Shown piece after piece: positions 63,506 through 64,000 of a stretch of DNA of 64,000 bases. The notes under the pieces are model-generated. The model was not told the origin of the DNA, ran no database searches, and was given only the letters and a program-made list of their open reading frames with translations. Positions within the stretch are counted from its first letter, which is position 1. Every line of letters starts with the position of its first letter. This DNA is from CAWBRT01 sp963696525. Its GTDB lineage: Bacteria; Acidobacteriota; Terriglobia; Terriglobales; Acidobacteriaceae. Where the stretch lies: the NCBI GenBank assembly GCA_963696525.1, contig CAVOKO010000008.1, positions 1 to 64,000 of the forward strand, read 5' to 3'. A program made the translations under genes and the position numbers.

Positions 63506-64000
63506 CTAACTGGGCTGCGGGTGATAGATCGTCCAGCCGCGGGCGCGCGCGATCTTCTCCAGGTCGGGGTTGGGATTGATAGCGAAGGGGTGCGGCGTCG
63601 ATCTCCAGCATGGCGAGGTCGTGGATGGAGTTGCCGAAGATGGCGTCAACCTGGCATCCGATCAACTCCTGAATGGCGGTTGCCTTCAGCTCATCGGTGG
63701 GGACGCGCAGAAGGTGGCCGGTGGCGCAAAGATTTTCGATCTCGACGAAGCGGCGATGACGCGCTCTTGGGGGATGCGAAGCTCGGGGCGGCGGCTTCAA
63801 TCGCCCAATTGTTGGTCGAGGAGACCGCCCAGACCTTGGCAGCCGTCATCCGCCAGTCGATGAGTGAGCTCGCGCATTTCGGGAAAGATGCGCGGCTCGA
63901 TCACGGTGCGAAAAAGTTCGGCGGCCAAGGCGCGAATCGCTTTCTCGGCAATGCCCTGATGGATGGTAACCATTTCGCCGCACATCGAGAGCTCGTCGAC
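63506..64000 (-). CDS. HAD-IB phosphatase (phosphoserine phosphatase-like), partial and frameshifted
   Basis: Cut by the right edge, so the DxDxT catalytic start is outside. Joined frames read KVWAVSSTNNWAIEAAA (motif II), then RIPQERVIAAS, VEIENLCATGHLLRVPTDELKATAIQELIG (motif III Lys), then VDAIFGNSIHDLAMLEIDA (motif IV Asp). The end RGWTIYHPQPS is close to the C-terminus of HAD-IB proteins. Frameshifts near 63750, 63600 and at the tail. Likely a phosphomonoesterase; the substrate is unknown. Confidence 0.75.

Noticed and set aside
1..64000. tRNA or rRNA genes
   Set aside because: No cloverleaf with conserved T-loop or rRNA segment was found in the gaps read.

Overview
The window looks like a GC-rich chromosome piece from an Acidobacteriota bacterium, probably class Terriglobia (Koribacter/Terriglobus-like). 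This rests on the large Oar-type TonB-dependent receptor with an N-terminal carboxypeptidase-regulatory fold, the secreted glycosidases, the ygfZ / DUF1844 / metallo-hydrolase / ribF cluster, and the dense set of short palindromic intergenic repeats. The placement is inference; no rRNA or tRNA gene was found.

Region 1-20.3 kb is a carbohydrate-use locus. On the minus strand lie a GH95-like/DUF5703 protein (cut by the left edge), a GH29-like alpha-L-fucosidase and a GH78-like alpha-L-rhamnosidase. Divergent from them are a GH3 beta-glucosidase, an Oar-like TonB receptor, an aldehyde dehydrogenase, a DeoC/LacD-like aldolase and a PfkB-type kinase. A GH95-like barrel fused to an SGNH esterase closes the locus. 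Together they read as release, import and catabolism of deoxy-sugars, with kinase, aldolase and aldehyde dehydrogenase forming a non-canonical catabolic route. A LacI-type palindrome precedes the aldolase and a perfect inverted repeat precedes the GH3 gene.

Region 20.4-30.5 kb holds an RHS remnant, a membrane-anchored TPR protein, two GNAT acetyltransferases, a CsbD/Lmo0937-like stress pair, nadB, aroB and menG. Region 30.8-45.5 kb holds a CDF metal exporter, a DMT permease, twin monohaem cytochromes c, ribF, a PhnP-like hydrolase, DUF1844, ygfZ, a secreted zinc protease, mtnP with a PfkB kinase, an unknown protein and a GT39-like membrane glycosyltransferase. Region 45.8-64 kb holds murA, a serine hydrolase, an isochorismatase-like protein, a dienelactone hydrolase, a response regulator, an overlapping small-protein/retropepsin pair, recR-ybaB-dnaX, DinB, a STAS/serine-kinase switch, a HAD phosphatase, an MgtE_N-CBS protein with an unusual Nramp-family transporter, a NUDIX hydrolase, a NifU-like protein, a membrane protein and a partial HAD-IB phosphatase.

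Two properties cut across the window. First, many conserved single-copy genes (nadB, aroB, menG, dnaX, the Nramp gene, the serine kinase and others) are split by one-base frameshifts, one of them in a T run, which points to uncorrected indel errors in the sequence rather than gene decay. Second, intergenic spaces are filled with modular hairpin repeats. Their stems vary while their ends are conserved; some are nested inside one another, and one type supplies the start codon and an internal in-frame segment of a glycosyltransferase gene. No CRISPR array, IS transposase, phage gene or tRNA was recognised.
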